A stretch of 64,000 nt of DNA from Zantedeschia hybrid cultivar (GCA_030544215.1 JARZZO010000013.1:23240729-23304728), one strand, 5' to 3'. Counted from the stretch's first letter, positions 20,925 to 33,159 are shown. Notes: generated from the sequence alone by a model not told the origin. Made by a program: numbers and translations.

Positions 20925-23318
20925 TCATGGGTATTAGATACTGGATGTGTATCTCATATCTGCAATTCTGTGCAGGCACTGACAAGAAGGCGTAAGCTGA
21001 GGACCAGCGAGGTGGAGCTGAGCCTAAGTAATGGCGCAAGAGTTACGGCGATCGCTGTGGGAACAGTGAAGCTCAAACTACCATCCGGAGACACATTTTT
21101 ATTAGATGAATGTTATTATGTACCTAGCATAATAAGGAACATCATTTCTATTTCATGTTTAGGTAAAATTGGATACAATTTAAATTTTGGGAACAATAGT
21201 TGTTCAATTTATTTCAGAAATAAATTAATATCTTTTGCTATTTTATCCAATGGTTTGTATCTATTGAATGTGTCTCATGATAATGTTATTATGTACCTAG
21301 CATAATAAGGAACATCATTTCTATTTCATGTTTAGGTAAAATTGGATACAATTTAAATTTTGGGAACAATAGTTGTTCAATTTATTTCAGAAATAAATTA
21401 ATATCTTTTGCTATTTTATCCAATGGTTTGTATCTATTGAATGTGTCTCATGATAATTTACAGATCGGTTCTTCAATTAAAAGAAGTAAGTATGAAATGA
21501 ACAAATCCTACTTGTGGCATTGTAGGCTTGGACACATTGGTGAAAACATACTCCAAACGATACATAAGGATGGATATTTGGATCCATTTGATTATGAATC
21601 ATATGCAACCTGTGAGTCATGTTTAATGGGTAAAATGGCTAAGTCTCCATTTAGTGGAACTGGAGAACGAGCCAAAGACATATTAGAACTCATACATTCA
21701 GATGTATGTGGTCCTATGTCAACCCAAGCCATTGGTGGTTTTTCATACTTCATTACATTCACTGATGATTACTTAAGGTTTGGATATATATACTTATTGA
21801 AGTATAAATCTGAAGCTTTTGAGAAATTCAGAGAATTTAAGAATGAAGTAGAAAAATAAACAGGAAAGAGTATAAAAACCATTTGATTTGATCGGGGTGG
21901 TGAATACTTGAGTACTGAGTTCATTAAATACTTAAAGGATAATGGTATCATTTCTCAGCTTACACCTCCTTATACACCTCAGATGAATGGTGTATCAGAA
22001 AGGAGAAATCGCACCTTAATGGAAATGGTGCGATCCATGATGAGCATGTCCAAATTACCAGTGTCCTTATGGGGATATGCACTTAGCTCGGCTATGTATA
22101 TCCTGAACAAGGTATCTAGCAAATATGTTGAGACCACTCCATATGAGAATGGAAAGAAACCAGACCTTACACATGTTAAAGTCTGGGGATGTCCTGCTTA
22201 TGTTTAAAAGACATGATGCAGATAAGCTGGAGTCCAGAACTAACAAATGCAGATTTGTGGGATATCCAAAGGAAACTTATGGATATTACTTTTATCATCC
22301 TGATAAACAAAAAGTGTTTGTGACCAGGAGAGCTGTCTTTCTAGAAGAAGATTATATTCTTCAGAAGGATAGTGGGAGTAAAGTAACACTGGAAGAAATT
22401 CCAGACCCACAAACTGGCAATGGTTCATCAGATGAACCGTCAGTTTCTGAACCTGTTCAAAATGATGCACAGGAACCTCGTAGGTCTGAAAGAGTACCTA
22501 AACCACCAGAAAGATATGTGGGACATATTAATTTGGATGGTTCAAAGATACTCTATAATGAGGATGATGATCCTAAGACTTACCAGGAGGCCATTGAAAG
22601 TCCAGAGGCCGGAAAATGGCGGGAAGCCATGAATTCTGAAATACAGTCCATGTACATCAACCAAGTTTGGAACTTGGTGGATTTACCCGATGGTATAGTA
22701 CCTATTGGCTGCAAATGGATCTTTAAAAGAAAGATCAGTGCAGATGGACGTATTGAGACTTATAAAGTAAGATTAGTGGCGAAAGGCTATCGTCAAAGAC
22801 AAGGTGTTGACTATGACGAAACCTTTTCACCCGTTGCTATGATTAAGTCTATCAGAATTCTTTTCGTCATTGCTGCCTACCATGATTATAAAATCTGGCA
22901 GATGGATGTGAAGACTGCATTCCTCAATGGAAACCTTGAGGAGGAGGTGTATATAATACAACTAGAAGGATTCATATCCAAAGAATCTCCAGACATGGTA
23001 TGCAAGTTGCAGAGGTCCATTTATGGACTGAAGCAAGCTTTCCGAAGCTGGAACATAAGATTTGATGAGGCGATCAAATCTTATGGCTTCATTAAGAATG
23101 AAGATGAGCCCTGTGTATACAAGAAAAACAGTGGGAGCGCAATCACATTTCTTGTTCTTTATGTTGACGATCCTACTCATTGGGAATGATGTCATCAGTA
23201 AAGATATGGCTGTCAAAGAACTTCTCCATGAAGGATTTGGGAGAAGCATCTTACGTATTAGGAATACAGATCTATAGAGATAGATCAAAGAAGATGTTGG
23301 CTTTAACCCAATCCATGT
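20925..23318 (+). pseudogene. C2 pol, 5' part: protease to reverse transcriptase
   Basis: The protease keeps SWVLDTGCVSHIC. Next come the zinc region (WHCRLGHIGENI, CESCLMGK), the integrase core (HSDVCGPMST, FTDDY, GGEYLSTEF) and reverse transcriptase (WQMDVKTAFLNGNLEEEVYI, SIYGLKQAF, LYVDD near 23160). Breaks are a 173-bp tandem duplication (21109-21454) that shifts frame, stops near 21857 and 21885, a small deletion near 22150, a TAA near 22205, and a frameshift inside YVDD. The gene is cut at 23318 by solo LTR L1 and resumes at 26043. Confidence 0.9.
21109..21454 (+). repeat. 173-bp tandem duplication in C2 pol
   Basis: 21109-21281 is repeated exactly or nearly so at 21282-21454; both copies begin AATGTTATTATG. 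The same AAT follows the second copy, a 3-base microhomology that fits replication slippage or template switching. 173 is not a multiple of three, so it destroys the frame between protease and integrase. Confidence 0.92.
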
Positions 23319-26042
23319 TGTAACGACCCGCCATCCTATGACCGGAGACCCGATCACTAAATGGATGTCGGCCCATTAACTGCGGGTTCACACTCGAATC
23401 TCACGCAACACATCTGGAGGAGTAAGCGTTAAACAAGGCTAAATATATCAATCTCACGGACTACAAAGATATAACAAGTGCGCAGGAAGGAAAATAACAA
23501 TGTCCGTATACAGTCCAACAATAATTACATGGTCCAACAAATTAAATAAGTACAGGCAGAAAGAAAGTACAACAACATCGGGGCATACCCCAGAACTGAG
23601 ACAACTGCTGGTCCGCACACCAAGAAGACACCACACGCCGCCACACGCCACGAGGTCCACACCTGAAAATGCAGGGAGTGAGCCACACCAGAATTGGGCT
23701 CAGTAGGGATCATCCGATCCCCTGCCTCCCACTCACACACCCACAAGTGTAACAACACACATATATGGCAATTAAGTAAAGCAGTAAACACAACACCCAA
23801 ATCTAATAAGAAACGTACGATAAGCAGTGTAACAAGAATAGTTCTAAGCAACCCGAAGAACTCAACACAGAGTCACGTCTCACAGTCAAAGTCCACAAGG
23901 CGACTGAACCACACTGACGACCGAAGTCAAACGTCGCCTCCCAACACTACCACCACTGCTCACACCTGTCCGCCCCTACAGTGTTCCGGGGCACTGTAGG
24001 GTGAGGCAGTGAGTCAAACTAGGACTAGCTGGGACCAGTGTACCGCCACTGCCCAGTTACGTGTGCACACAAGCAGTCTAGACTACTGTCCTACCAACCG
24101 GATTGCCTCCACGCTAGGCCTCAGCGCTTCAGGAGGGCCCTGGGGACCGGCGAACCCCCGTCAAGCCGAAGCTACAGGAACTACCCACAACCCTAACCTC
24201 CCGGGCTGCGTCAGGCCAAAGGGCTAAGGGTACCACTCGTAACCTTGATCAAAGGTCACATCAGGCCCAGTGGCTACAGGGGTAAAACAACTCCAACAGT
24301 ACCACCACCAGCTCTACAGCAAGAAACGCGCCGGAAGCTGCCACGACAAACAAGGAAACCCGACCCGCTGAGGCCAAACAGCAACCCCTCGGATAGCGCA
24401 CCAGCTACTCCGGCCCGACGGGCTCAAGGTGGTTCTGTTTCCCTCAGCCAAAGGTAAACCACAACATGTACCCCTTCTCCCACCGGTACAGCACAATGCC
24501 TCACAGACACCATGACCCTGTCCCCATCGGTCCATGGTGACAAACGTAAACCACTGTCATTCCGATCCACAGTTGTATAAGCACATACACACATATAACA
24601 TGATGTAATTCCACTCACGCAGAAGTCCTCAGTCTCAGTGTACAACGTAAAACATGCATTTGAACCGTCCAACAGTGAAACACATGTTAAAACCAGCACT
24701 TAGATAGTTCTGTCTTGAATCGCGTCGACCGAGCTCGACGCCATTCAAGCCCCTCAGACAGGTTCATTTAAAAGTCAGATTATTCCTTGAAACGCGTCGT
24801 CATAGGGAGTCGTCCTTTAAAACGCGTCCAAGTCCACAGACTCCATTCACACCGAAATTCCAGATTTGCAAACCCTCAGTCGGGGTGATTTCCTGCCTAA
24901 ATGGCGTCATGATGGCCTGACGTCCTTCTAAAAGGCGTCGTCCATCCATGACGTCATTTTGCGCCAGAACCCCTAACTCGTGAAACATCGAACATGGAGG
25001 TTTCTACCCTAAAAGGCGTCGTACTGCCCTGACGTCCTTCTAAAGGCGTCGACCAGGCACGACGCCGTTTAGCGCCAGAAACCTGGTTCCCTGGTTCGAA
25101 CCGAGGGTTTCTCCCTTAACCCCAAACACCCCGAAAAAGCCCCAAAACAAGAAGGGGAGGAAGAGGAATTCAACGACTACAAGCATGCTACGAATCCACG
25201 TTCACAAACACAACCATTCCCACGAGGAAACCCCCTAAACATGCTCAATCTAGCCCAAACACATCATGTCACGCCAAGGAAAACACGAGCAACACATGCA
25301 AGGTTCGTCCCCCTACCGGTTCTTGAACTCCTCCAAGCTTCTCGCCGCCAACCCGCCGCACCGCAGACCGCCGCCGGTACCCTCGAGGACGCCGCCACTC
25401 CGCCGGGACGTCGGCCGCCGTCCGGAGAATGGAATGCCGCGAAGGAGGTGGTGGAGGTAGAGGTGAGAGGTAAGGAGGCTATGGAGTGATGGAAGAGGAA
25501 GAAGAGGAAGGGAAGGGAGGAAGGAGGGCGGAGGGAGCGGAGAGGGCGAAGAGAGAGAAGGTGGAGGCGAAAGTGAGGAAAGAAGGGGAGGCTCGCGGGG
25601 TCAATCTGAATCTAGCTAAAATGCGTCGATCGAGGCAGACGCCAATCAGTCTGACAGGACGGCCGTACTGACAGTGCTCTGAAACGTGTCGCTCACCGCG
25701 GACGCCGTTCAGACGACAGGACAGGCCGTACTGACAACGCTCTGGCGCCGTGCCCTGACATCGCAGATGTCGCAGTCTGAATCGCGTCGACCAACCTGGA
25801 CGCCGTTCAGACAAAGTGACAGGGGCCGTACTCTCGCGGCCCGGAACCCGCCCACGTGGCGTACACGTGGCACAACAGAAAGCGGACTTAAATGGCGTCC
25901 ACCTACCCTGACGCCTTTTGAAAGGCGTCGAGCAGTGCAGACGTCATTCAGTCTGAACTCTCAAGACCCCCCTCAGGGTCCAAACCAGGGGATCTGGCCC
26001 GAACCCGACCCGAATACTGAACCTGAAACCTCAGTCCTTACA
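23319..26042 (+). mobile_element. L1: 2.7 kb solo LTR inserted in C2 pol
   Basis: The segment starts TGTAACGACC and ends CAGTCCTTACA, so it has TG...CA termini and short inverted ends. It is flanked by CATGT at 23314-23318 and 26043-26047, a 5-bp target duplication. It has no primer-binding site, protein domain or second LTR, which fits recombination between the LTRs of a full element. Length and termini resemble long-LTR gypsy elements such as the Tekay/Del group, by recollection. It is rich in GGCGTC/GACGCC dyads. A reverse-orientation copy lies at 1-2470. Confidence 0.93.
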
Positions 26043-26862
26043 CATGTACATAGAAACCATTGTCAAAAGGTTTGGCATGGAAAATTCTAAGAAAAGTCTC
26101 ATACCGATGAGACATGGAATTTCACTCTCTAAAGGTCAGTCTCCCAAGACACCTGAAGAGAGGGTAGTGATGGATAAAGTCCCCTATGCTTCTACCATAG
26201 GGTCCATCATGTATGCCATGCTATGTACCAGACCTGATGTAGCATATGCTCTAAGTGTTACGAGCAGACATCAAGCAGATCCAGGTGATGAACATTGGAA
26301 CGCTGTGAAATGCATCCTTAAGCACTTGAGAAGGACTAAGGATCTATTTCTAGTATATGGAGGGGGAGACTTAAAGCTGCAAGGATACACTGACTCGAGT
26401 TTTCAGTCTGATGCTGACGACAGCAAGTCAACATCATGTTTTATTTTCACACTCAATGGGGGAACAGTGAGCTGGAAAACTTCCAAGCAGGAAACCACTG
26501 CTGATTCGACAACGGAAGCCGAGTATATTGTTGCTGCTGAAGCCATCAAGGAAGCTGTATGGATGAAGAAATTCATCGGCGATCTTAGTGTGGTGGAAAG
26601 CATATCTAGTCCCGTCCCACTGCTGTGTGACAATAATGGGGCGATTGCTCAAGTGAAAGAGCCGAGGTCTCATCAGAAGTCGAAGCACATTCTGTGGCGC
26701 CTTCATTTGATCAGAGAGATTATAGCTCAAGGAGATGTCATGGTGTAAAGAGTTCCCTCAGCCGACAACATAGCAGATCCACTTACAAAGCCTTTGTCTC
26801 AAAATGTTTTTGAGCGTCACTTAGAGAATATGGGTATTCTGTATAAAAGTGATTGGCTTTAG
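26043..26862 (+). pseudogene. C2 pol, 3' part: reverse transcriptase end and RNase H
   Basis: Continues C2 pol from YIETIVKRFGMENSK, through GSIMYAMLCTRPDVAYALSV, to RNase H with TDSSFQSDADDSKS, TTEAEYIVAAEA and LLCDNNGAI. A TAA replaces a glutamate-type codon near 26746, and the normal end DWL-TAG is at 26860-26862. The polypurine tract AAGTGGGAGAT (26866-26876) and 3' LTR follow. Confidence 0.92.
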
Positions 26863-26876
26863 TCTAAGTGGGAGAT

Positions 26877-28428
26877 TGTTAGTATTAGATGGTCTCAAAG
26901 CCAATCCGATACTATGTACTTATTCAGATTATTAATAAATGGCAATAATTCATTGTGTGTAATTAATTCGATCTGTATTTATCGTACCACGATGAAGTCC
27001 ATGAACATGTGCAATAGTCTTCGGATTATGATGAGATCATAATTACGGGACCGAAGACTTATAAACACATGTTCCTAATTGTTCCTAGTCATAGGATGTT
27101 TGAGATAGGACATCGAACATTTGGATAGACTAGTATAGGTTACTTCAGCTCATATGATGAGGGTGACTGATCCCATAAGTTACTTGTGTGGAGACACTAT
27201 GCTGAACCTATAGGTGCTCATTGGTGAATGAGTTCACTGAACTAATCCGACTATGAATCGCTGGATGGTAATCACCTCACTGTTAACCAGCTCGATTCAT
27301 TTGTCACGGTTGCGTGGATGATCCTTGGACCTGAGACTCCAAAGATATCTTGTTGGTAGGTTTATGAGCTTTGACCTTGACGAATGAATCCCTAACCATG
27401 GGTTATCAATAAGTCAAGCGATCGGGTTCAGGGAAATGCCCTCGAAGGTAATTGTGTGTTTAATACGGGATCATCCGCTCTTGGTTGTTTGAGAGAGAAT
27501 GTTCCGGGAATGATGCGCTTAAAGTCCCTGGCCAGGGCGGACTCTGTAATCGATAAGGAGTTATCGGATTCAGATTAGCGGCATCTGATTCAAGTGAATC
27601 GACCAAATAGGGTTTAACAGTAAACCATGCCCTAGGTCGATTCGGGAACATTGTACGGATGAAGGATTATATCCGCGCGCTAACCGATGACAGAAAGGTT
27701 CCAATAGAGGGTTGCGATAATCCCAGTGCCATCCAAGATCACGCGATGTTACTTGGCATCCAACATGATCGGCAGTCCATCCGAATTTATTGTGGGACAT
27801 TAAATTCGGCTGATTAATTGAATATAAGGATATTAATTAATTCAGTAGGTCAGTAATGGGTTACTGGACTTAATGGGCTATTAACTAGACTGGTATTTGG
27901 GCCTAGAGGGTCACATGCAAATGGTTTTCAAGTCGATGGACAATCTGATAGGATTTCGGATAAGTCTGGGTTTTTATGAAAAACTGCAAACTGACTTCTT
28001 ATAAAAGAACGAATTCTACGTCCAGGGCCAGCAACCCTGACCTAGCCGTCATTCGTTCTTTCCCACTTTCTCCCTCTTCCGAGCGTGCAGTTCCCAACTG
28101 CTCCACCTTCCGTTCGACGGGGATTCCGAATCCGCATGTCGCGGCGGATTACGCGCAGTCAGACGGGATCTACGAATGCCGCAGCGAGCGAGGAAGCGAG
28201 GATGATCCATCGCGAGTAGAACCACGTGGATACCGCTAGAGGTCGGGCATCTGCACGACTTGCGGCATCGCTCCGACGGAACCGGAAAACGGACGCGGAT
28301 TCGAATCCGTGTATGGTAAAATCGATTTACACCGGTTTTAATTTTAATGACCAAGCGGGACAGATCCGATCCCGAAAATTTTATTCCGCTGTGTTTTAGG
28401 ATCGGATCCCGACATAGCGGTCCCAACA
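26877..28428 (+). repeat. C2 3' LTR
   Basis: 1552 bp, homologous to 16084-17635. TATA box TATAAAA at 28000-28006. Ends TCCCAACA and is followed by ATTAG. Confidence 0.95.
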
Positions 28429-28433
28429 ATTAG

Positions 28434-30276
28434 TGTTCGGCCTTATCCTCCCGGAAATGGAATAGTTGTAAGTTCCTCTCCTGGGGTAACTTCGGCTGAA
28501 AATTCGATTGAAAGGGATTCGGCCACAGCCTTTCCTTTGATCGCAATCATATAACATTGCGGGGCAGCTTCCTGATTTCCCTTGGCTTTGCCGATTCCAT
28601 GGCCGGTGCGGAACTTCAGTTTTTGATGGAAAGACGAAGGGACAGCTCCAATTCCTCCGATCAACCTTCATCCGAAGATGGCGTTGTTGGCCGAATCAAC
28701 CTTTACAACGGCAAAATCCGTTTCAACGGTCAATTGTCGAGGAGCTATACCTAGGGTTACAGGTAACCGGACGATGCCTTCTACTCGGCAAGGTGAACTA
28801 TTAAAACCGAATAGAGGGCCCCGGTGAGGCTTCATATCAGCCTCATTCAAACCTATTTTTAAGAAGCTATCATAAAAAAGTACATTGGGAGCACTTCCAT
28901 TATCTACAAAGATACGATGTATATCGTAACTTTTTATTACAGCATTGACAATGAGGGCGTCGTCGTGAGGAACCTGAACGTCGGTCAGAACCTCTTGGCC
29001 GAAGGTGATGTCTTCTTAACGAGACCGCTTCGGATCAAGATTGACTACTGCTACTTCGATCGCAGCATCGGCTCGACGACGCCTTGTTCCCTCTCCCGGT
29101 CCTCTGGATATCATCATAATCGACCCAGCACTGGTCGTTGGTGCGATGCTTCCGCCGGGGCCGGAGTTACCATTGGTTGAGGTGGGGCTTCCTTGTCTGG
29201 GAGCTGCCGTTGCCTTGCTGCTCCGGGGACGTCCCGGTCTTGCCGCTGTTGAGGTTGCGCTCGTCGGTATTGCGGCAGACGGCCTTCCCGGATTAGGCGA
29301 TCAATCTCTTCCCGAAGGTGCCGACATTCGTCAGTTGAATGGCCGGTCTCTCGATGATACTCGCAGTACTTGCGGGAGTCCCTTCGGTGGGGATCAGTCT
29401 TGATGCGTTCAGGCTGCCGAAGCATACCCTTCACCTCCATGAGCATCCGGGTAGGTGGAGCAGGTAGTGGCAGATACCGCTATTGCAGATCCAAGCTCTT
29501 GTCTCGATCCCATTCTTCCCTTCGATATCGCTTGCGAGAAGGCTCCTGATCTTCTGGGCAAGGACGAACCAGAAGGATAGCTGTCGATGGTGCCACGGTA
29601 GTACTCTTGCCCTTGGACTTCATCAGGGCTTCTCGGTTGATGTATTTATGGGCTCGAGCCACTAGGTCCTGGAAGGTGGGGGGATGGCGCTTCCTGATAG
29701 AGCTGAGAAGCCCTTCGTCCGTGCACCCACTGATCACGGCCAAGACCGCGATCGAACTATCCAGGTTTGGAATTTGGGCAGCTTCGGCCGGGAACTTGGT
29801 GAAATACTCTTGAAGGGTCTCGGTTGGTCCTTGCCGAATGGCTAGCAGACTGGCCGAGGTTTTACATTGCCGAGTGGCATCATAGAATTGGTCGATGAAC
29901 AGTTGGCGTAACTGCACTAGAGAATGAATGGAATTAGGGGCCAACGTCTCAAACCAAGTCAGGGCTGTTTTTCTAGTGTGAGGGGGTAGAGACGGCAGCG
30001 AACTGCCTCAGAAACTCCTCTGACGGAGAGATAAGAATTGAATCTCTAGAAGTGACAGACCGGATCCGTCATTCCATCATACAGAGGGCCTTTTGGCAGT
30101 TTAAAGTTTGGAGGTACCTCGATGGCCAGAAGCTCTGGCGAGAAAGGAGTCTGCTCCAAGATGGTGCTGGCGAGAGGTGCTCCATACGGCCGGGATACCA
30201 TCTGCTGCATCTCCTTCCTCATCGCCGTTAGCCGCCGATCCAGATCCGGGATGGTTGAAGTAGTGACCGAACGTCC
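28434..30276 (-). pseudogene. G1 gag C-terminal part and protease
   Basis: Minus-strand reading. 29480-30060 encodes the capsid-like region (SIHSLVQLRQLFIDQFYDATRQ, GPTETLQEYFTKF, FQDLVARAHKYI). After a TAG at 29482-29480, 29114-29446 encodes a zinc-knuckle-like CEYHRETGHSTDECRHLREE. 28434-29110 encodes the aspartic protease, with FVDNGSAPNV near 28900 and VTLGIAPRQLTVETDFAVVK. A frameshift lies near 29990. C3 cuts the gag upstream at 30276 and C2 cuts the other end at 28429. Confidence 0.85.
29480..29482 (-). other. Shared in-frame amber codon in G1 gag
   Basis: The context is CAA-TAG-CGG-TAT on the minus strand, between capsid and zinc knuckle. G2 has CAG-TAG-CGG-TAC at the same residue (40405-40407). 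The reading continues in frame on both sides (LQ, stop, RYLPLPAPP). Confidence 0.6.
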
Positions 30277-31797
30277 TGTTAGTTTAGGTGGCCTACAAGC
30301 CAATCTAACAATGTAAATCTCGTTCATTATTAATAAAATGGCATAATATTCATTATGTGTAAATCGCGTTAATTATCGTTTCATAATGAAGTCCGTGAAT
30401 ATGTGCTATGGTGATCAGATTATGATGAGATCATACTAATGAGACTGATCACTTAAACACACATATTCTTAATCGTTCCTAGTCGGAGGATATCCGAGAA
30501 GGACATCGGATATTCGGTTAGACTAGTACAGATTACTCCTGCTCATATGATGAGGGTGACTGGTCTCATAAGTCACTTGTGTGGAGACACTAAGACGAAT
30601 CTGTAGGTGCTCATTGGAGAATAAGTTCACTGAACTGATCCGACTGAATCGCTGGATGGTATTGTACCTCACTGTCAACCAGCTTGATTCTATTGTCGCA
30701 GTTGCGTGGATGGTCCTCGGACCTGAGACACCAAGGACACCTTGGCCGTGGACTTCTGTACTTTGACCTTGGTCTACGAATCTCTAGCCATGGGATTCTA
30801 ATACGCCAAGGATTGGGTGCAGCGGAATACCGTCGAAGGGAATTGTGTGTCAATAAGGAATTATTCGCTCTCGGTACTTAGAGAGAGAATGCTCTAGGAA
30901 GGATGCGCGAAAGTCCCTGGCCAGGGCGGACGATAATATTGGGAAAGGAGTTTTCCGATATTCATCAGCGACATCCAATCCAAGTGAGTCGACCGGTTAG
31001 GGTTTGACAGCTCGCCATACCCTGAGTTGACTCGAGAGCATTGTACGAATGAAGGATTATATCCATGCGGTAACTGTCGGCGGAAAGGTTCCAAGACTGG
31101 GTTACTTAACCCCAAATACCTTCCGGGTTCACGCGGTGTTGTTTGGCACCCAACGTGATCGGAGGCCCAGTCGAATTGATTAATAAAGGGTTATTAATTA
31201 ATTAATAAAGCCAGTGAGGAGTCACTGGGCTTACTGGACCATTAACTGGACTGGTACTTGGGCCTAGAGGGTCACACGCAAATGATTCTCAAGGCGATGG
31301 ATAAATAAGTGGGTTTTATACAAACCAGGGGTTTTTGTGAAAAACCGCGCGGTTAGTATAAAACATAGCGAACGGGCTGAGCAGGCCAAGCTGCTGCTAA
31401 CCCTAGCCGCCCCTCCTTAGTTTCTGTCCTTCTCTGACGCCCAGGCAGATCCAGATCTGCTCCGCCACTTCTCCGAATCCCGTTCGACGGGAAATCGTCC
31501 GCGCGCTGCGGCGATCATTGCGGCGACCGGCGGAGGCTTCGTGGGCTGCGAAGAACGACGAACTCGAGGATATCCGTCGCGGGGAGGATCGCGTAGACTT
31601 CGCTAGAGGCCGGGCGCTTGCGCGGCTTGCGGTGTCACACCGACGGAACCAAACGGTTGCGGATTCGAATCCGCACACGGTGAGAACTTCGATAATCCGA
31701 TTATCGTATTTTAGATTCCGAAACGGAAACGGATCGCTGTTAATTAATTTTGTTTTCCGCTGCGTGAGCGATCCGGAGAAACTGAGAAAACCCAACA
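30277..31797 (+). mobile_element. C3: solo copia LTR inserted in G1 gag
   Basis: 1521 bp starting TGTTAGTTTAGGTGGCC and ending AAAACCCAACA, with target duplication CGTCC at 30272-30276 and 31798-31802. It resembles the LTRs of C1 and C2 at its start, at a shared GGGCCTAGAGGGTCACA near 31258, and in its 3' third, but is clearly a third family. TATA box TATAAAA at 31357-31363. No internal sequence remains, so it is a solo LTR. Confidence 0.93.
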
Positions 31798-31802
31798 CGT
31801 CC

Positions 31803-32276
31803 TTCGGTTTTGGTTGGATGAAACCCGGATGAAGCATAATCCGGTTCCGTCAGGATATGGCTGGCACGAGGAACTCGGCTAGCTAGCGCGAATGGCTCGC
31901 TGCGTGGCGAAACCGCCTCGTCGTAGAGTGCATGCGAGGGAGTTGGTTGTATCCTTGTAGTCTGAACAGGACATAATTGAGGAGGTGGCGGTACCTGTTG
32001 CGGGGGCTGATTCAGCAATCCCATATGTTGAGCAATAGTAGACACCATATCTCGCAAGGGTGCCAAGGAGGTGACAGTGGCTGCTAATGTCGCCACTTGT
32101 TGCTAGAGTTCTTCCACCCGGTCGTCTCTGGGAGCGAGGGACTCCGGTATAACTGGAAGGGCAAAACCTTATGGAAGAACAGACGGAGCACCTTCGTAAT
32201 GAAGTGCCTGGGTTGAAGTCGCCCGTGTCTCTACTTCGTCTTGGCCGGATCGTCTGGTCACCGGATGATGAGACAT
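31803..32276 (-). pseudogene. G1 gag N-terminal part
   Basis: The start codon is at 32276-32274, giving MSHHPVTRRSGQDEVETRA, the same opening as G2 gag at 39143. Then follow VATLAATVTSLAPLRDMVS and SRVPRASHILTEPDYASSGF. Stops occur where G2 has glutamine (near 32172 and 32106). The gene continues at 30276 across C3. Confidence 0.82.
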
Positions 32277-32290
32277 GACTTTTCGTTGGT

Positions 32291-32308
32291 TTCCCACAGA
32301 CGGCGCCA
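32291..32308 (-). other. G1 primer-binding site
   Basis: On the minus strand TGGCGCCGTCTGTGGGAA lies two bases after the 5' LTR. The first nine bases match the complement of the usual plant tRNA-Asp 3' end, so tRNA-Asp is the probable primer. Confidence 0.7.
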
Positions 32309-32310
32309 CG

Positions 32311-33159
32311 TGATGTAGCCGAAGCTATCACGGTCGGACTCCAAGACTTGAATCCGAGACAGGATTAGATCAATGAAGAGGACCGATGGGGATCCGGACC
32401 GAGACGAGGGCGGAGGGACCGAGGCTCCTAAGCCGAAGGGCACCCGGACGAAGACTTGCCGAGGGCGAAGCGGACTCTGCAGGGCCGAAGGGGACCCGAT
32501 TGGCGAAGGGCAACGTCGAGGCCGAAGGAAGAAAACCGAGGCCAGTGGCCAAAGGCCGGCTCGGAGAGGTCGGCGAAGATTCAAACCGAAGCCCCTGTAA
32601 GAGGAAGAAGAACCAGTCAGTGAGGATCCCTAGCTTCGGCCCAAGAGAACCCCCTCCGACGGCTAAGTAAGCTTCTGAAAAAGATTCGATTCAGAAGGGA
32701 AGGAAGAAGAAGTAGCTTTAATGCTTTTGGACTGTTGTCCTTGGTCAAGAAGACATACCTTTTGTAATAAATAACCGTCTATTTATAAGGGAGGATAGAG
32801 GTTACTTGGTGGTGGCAGCCGATATAGGACTATGTTTGGGTTATTGGTAAACCGCCATAGTGCCTAACCCTCCCACCGGAGTGGGGCGTATGTGGCTACT
32901 GGGCCGAAGGATGGGGGCCGCTGTTGGGCCGAATGCCGCTAGTGGGCCGAAGCCAATTGGGCCGAAGGCCGCTTGCTGGGCTGAAGGCCAATTGAGCTGA
33001 GGGCCGCTTTGTGGGCCGAGTGCTGCTGGGCTGTTAACGGGCCGAAGGCAGTTGGGCTCAGGGCCACTTGTTAGGCCAAAGGCTGCTTGTGGGCCGAAGG
33101 CCACTGTTGAGTTGCTGTTGTTGGGTTGCTAATGGGCCGAATCAGATTCTGCCCTATCA
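32311..33159 (-). repeat. G1 5' LTR
   Basis: 849 bp; on the minus strand it starts TGATAGGGCAGAATC and ends GCTACATCA. A TATA box (TATAAAT) is at 32787-32781. It is homologous to the LTRs of G2 and the solo LTR at 59821. The LINE sequence GTATC precedes it; the matching target duplication lies outside the window. Confidence 0.88.

Larger units (their letters stand above)
16084..28428 (+). mobile_element. C2: full-length Ty1/copia element containing a solo LTR
   Basis: LTRs lie at 16084-17635 and 26877-28428, both 1552 bp, starting TGTTAGTATTAG and ending TCCCAACA. The target duplication ATTAG is at 16079-16083 and 28429-28433. Removing the internal 2.7 kb solo LTR (23319-26042) leaves an element of about 9.6 kb with the same plan as C1 and clearly related proteins, but with much diverged LTR and leader. 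It inserted into G1 between protease and reverse transcriptase. It is more damaged than C1. Confidence 0.95.
2471..33159 (-). mobile_element. G1: Tat-like Ty3/gypsy element, minus strand, broken by nested insertions
   Basis: G1 survives as four pieces: 2471-5768, 15259-16083, 28429-30276 and 31798-33159. Read on the minus strand they give, in order, a 5' LTR, a primer-binding site, gag, protease, reverse transcriptase, RNase H, a second RNase H, integrase, a minisatellite and the end of the antisense gene. The pieces join exactly across C2, C3 and C1 once the 5-bp target duplications are removed, so it is one element. Two RNase H domains and an antisense downstream gene are marks of the Tat lineage. 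It is closely related to G2 but carries mostly different stop codons. Its 3' LTR is outside the window or lost. Confidence 0.85.

Noticed and set aside
23319..26042. L1 considered as a DNA transposon because its ends are short inverted repeats
   Set aside because: TG...CA termini, a 5-bp target duplication, the 2.7 kb length and absence of a transposase fit a solo LTR better.
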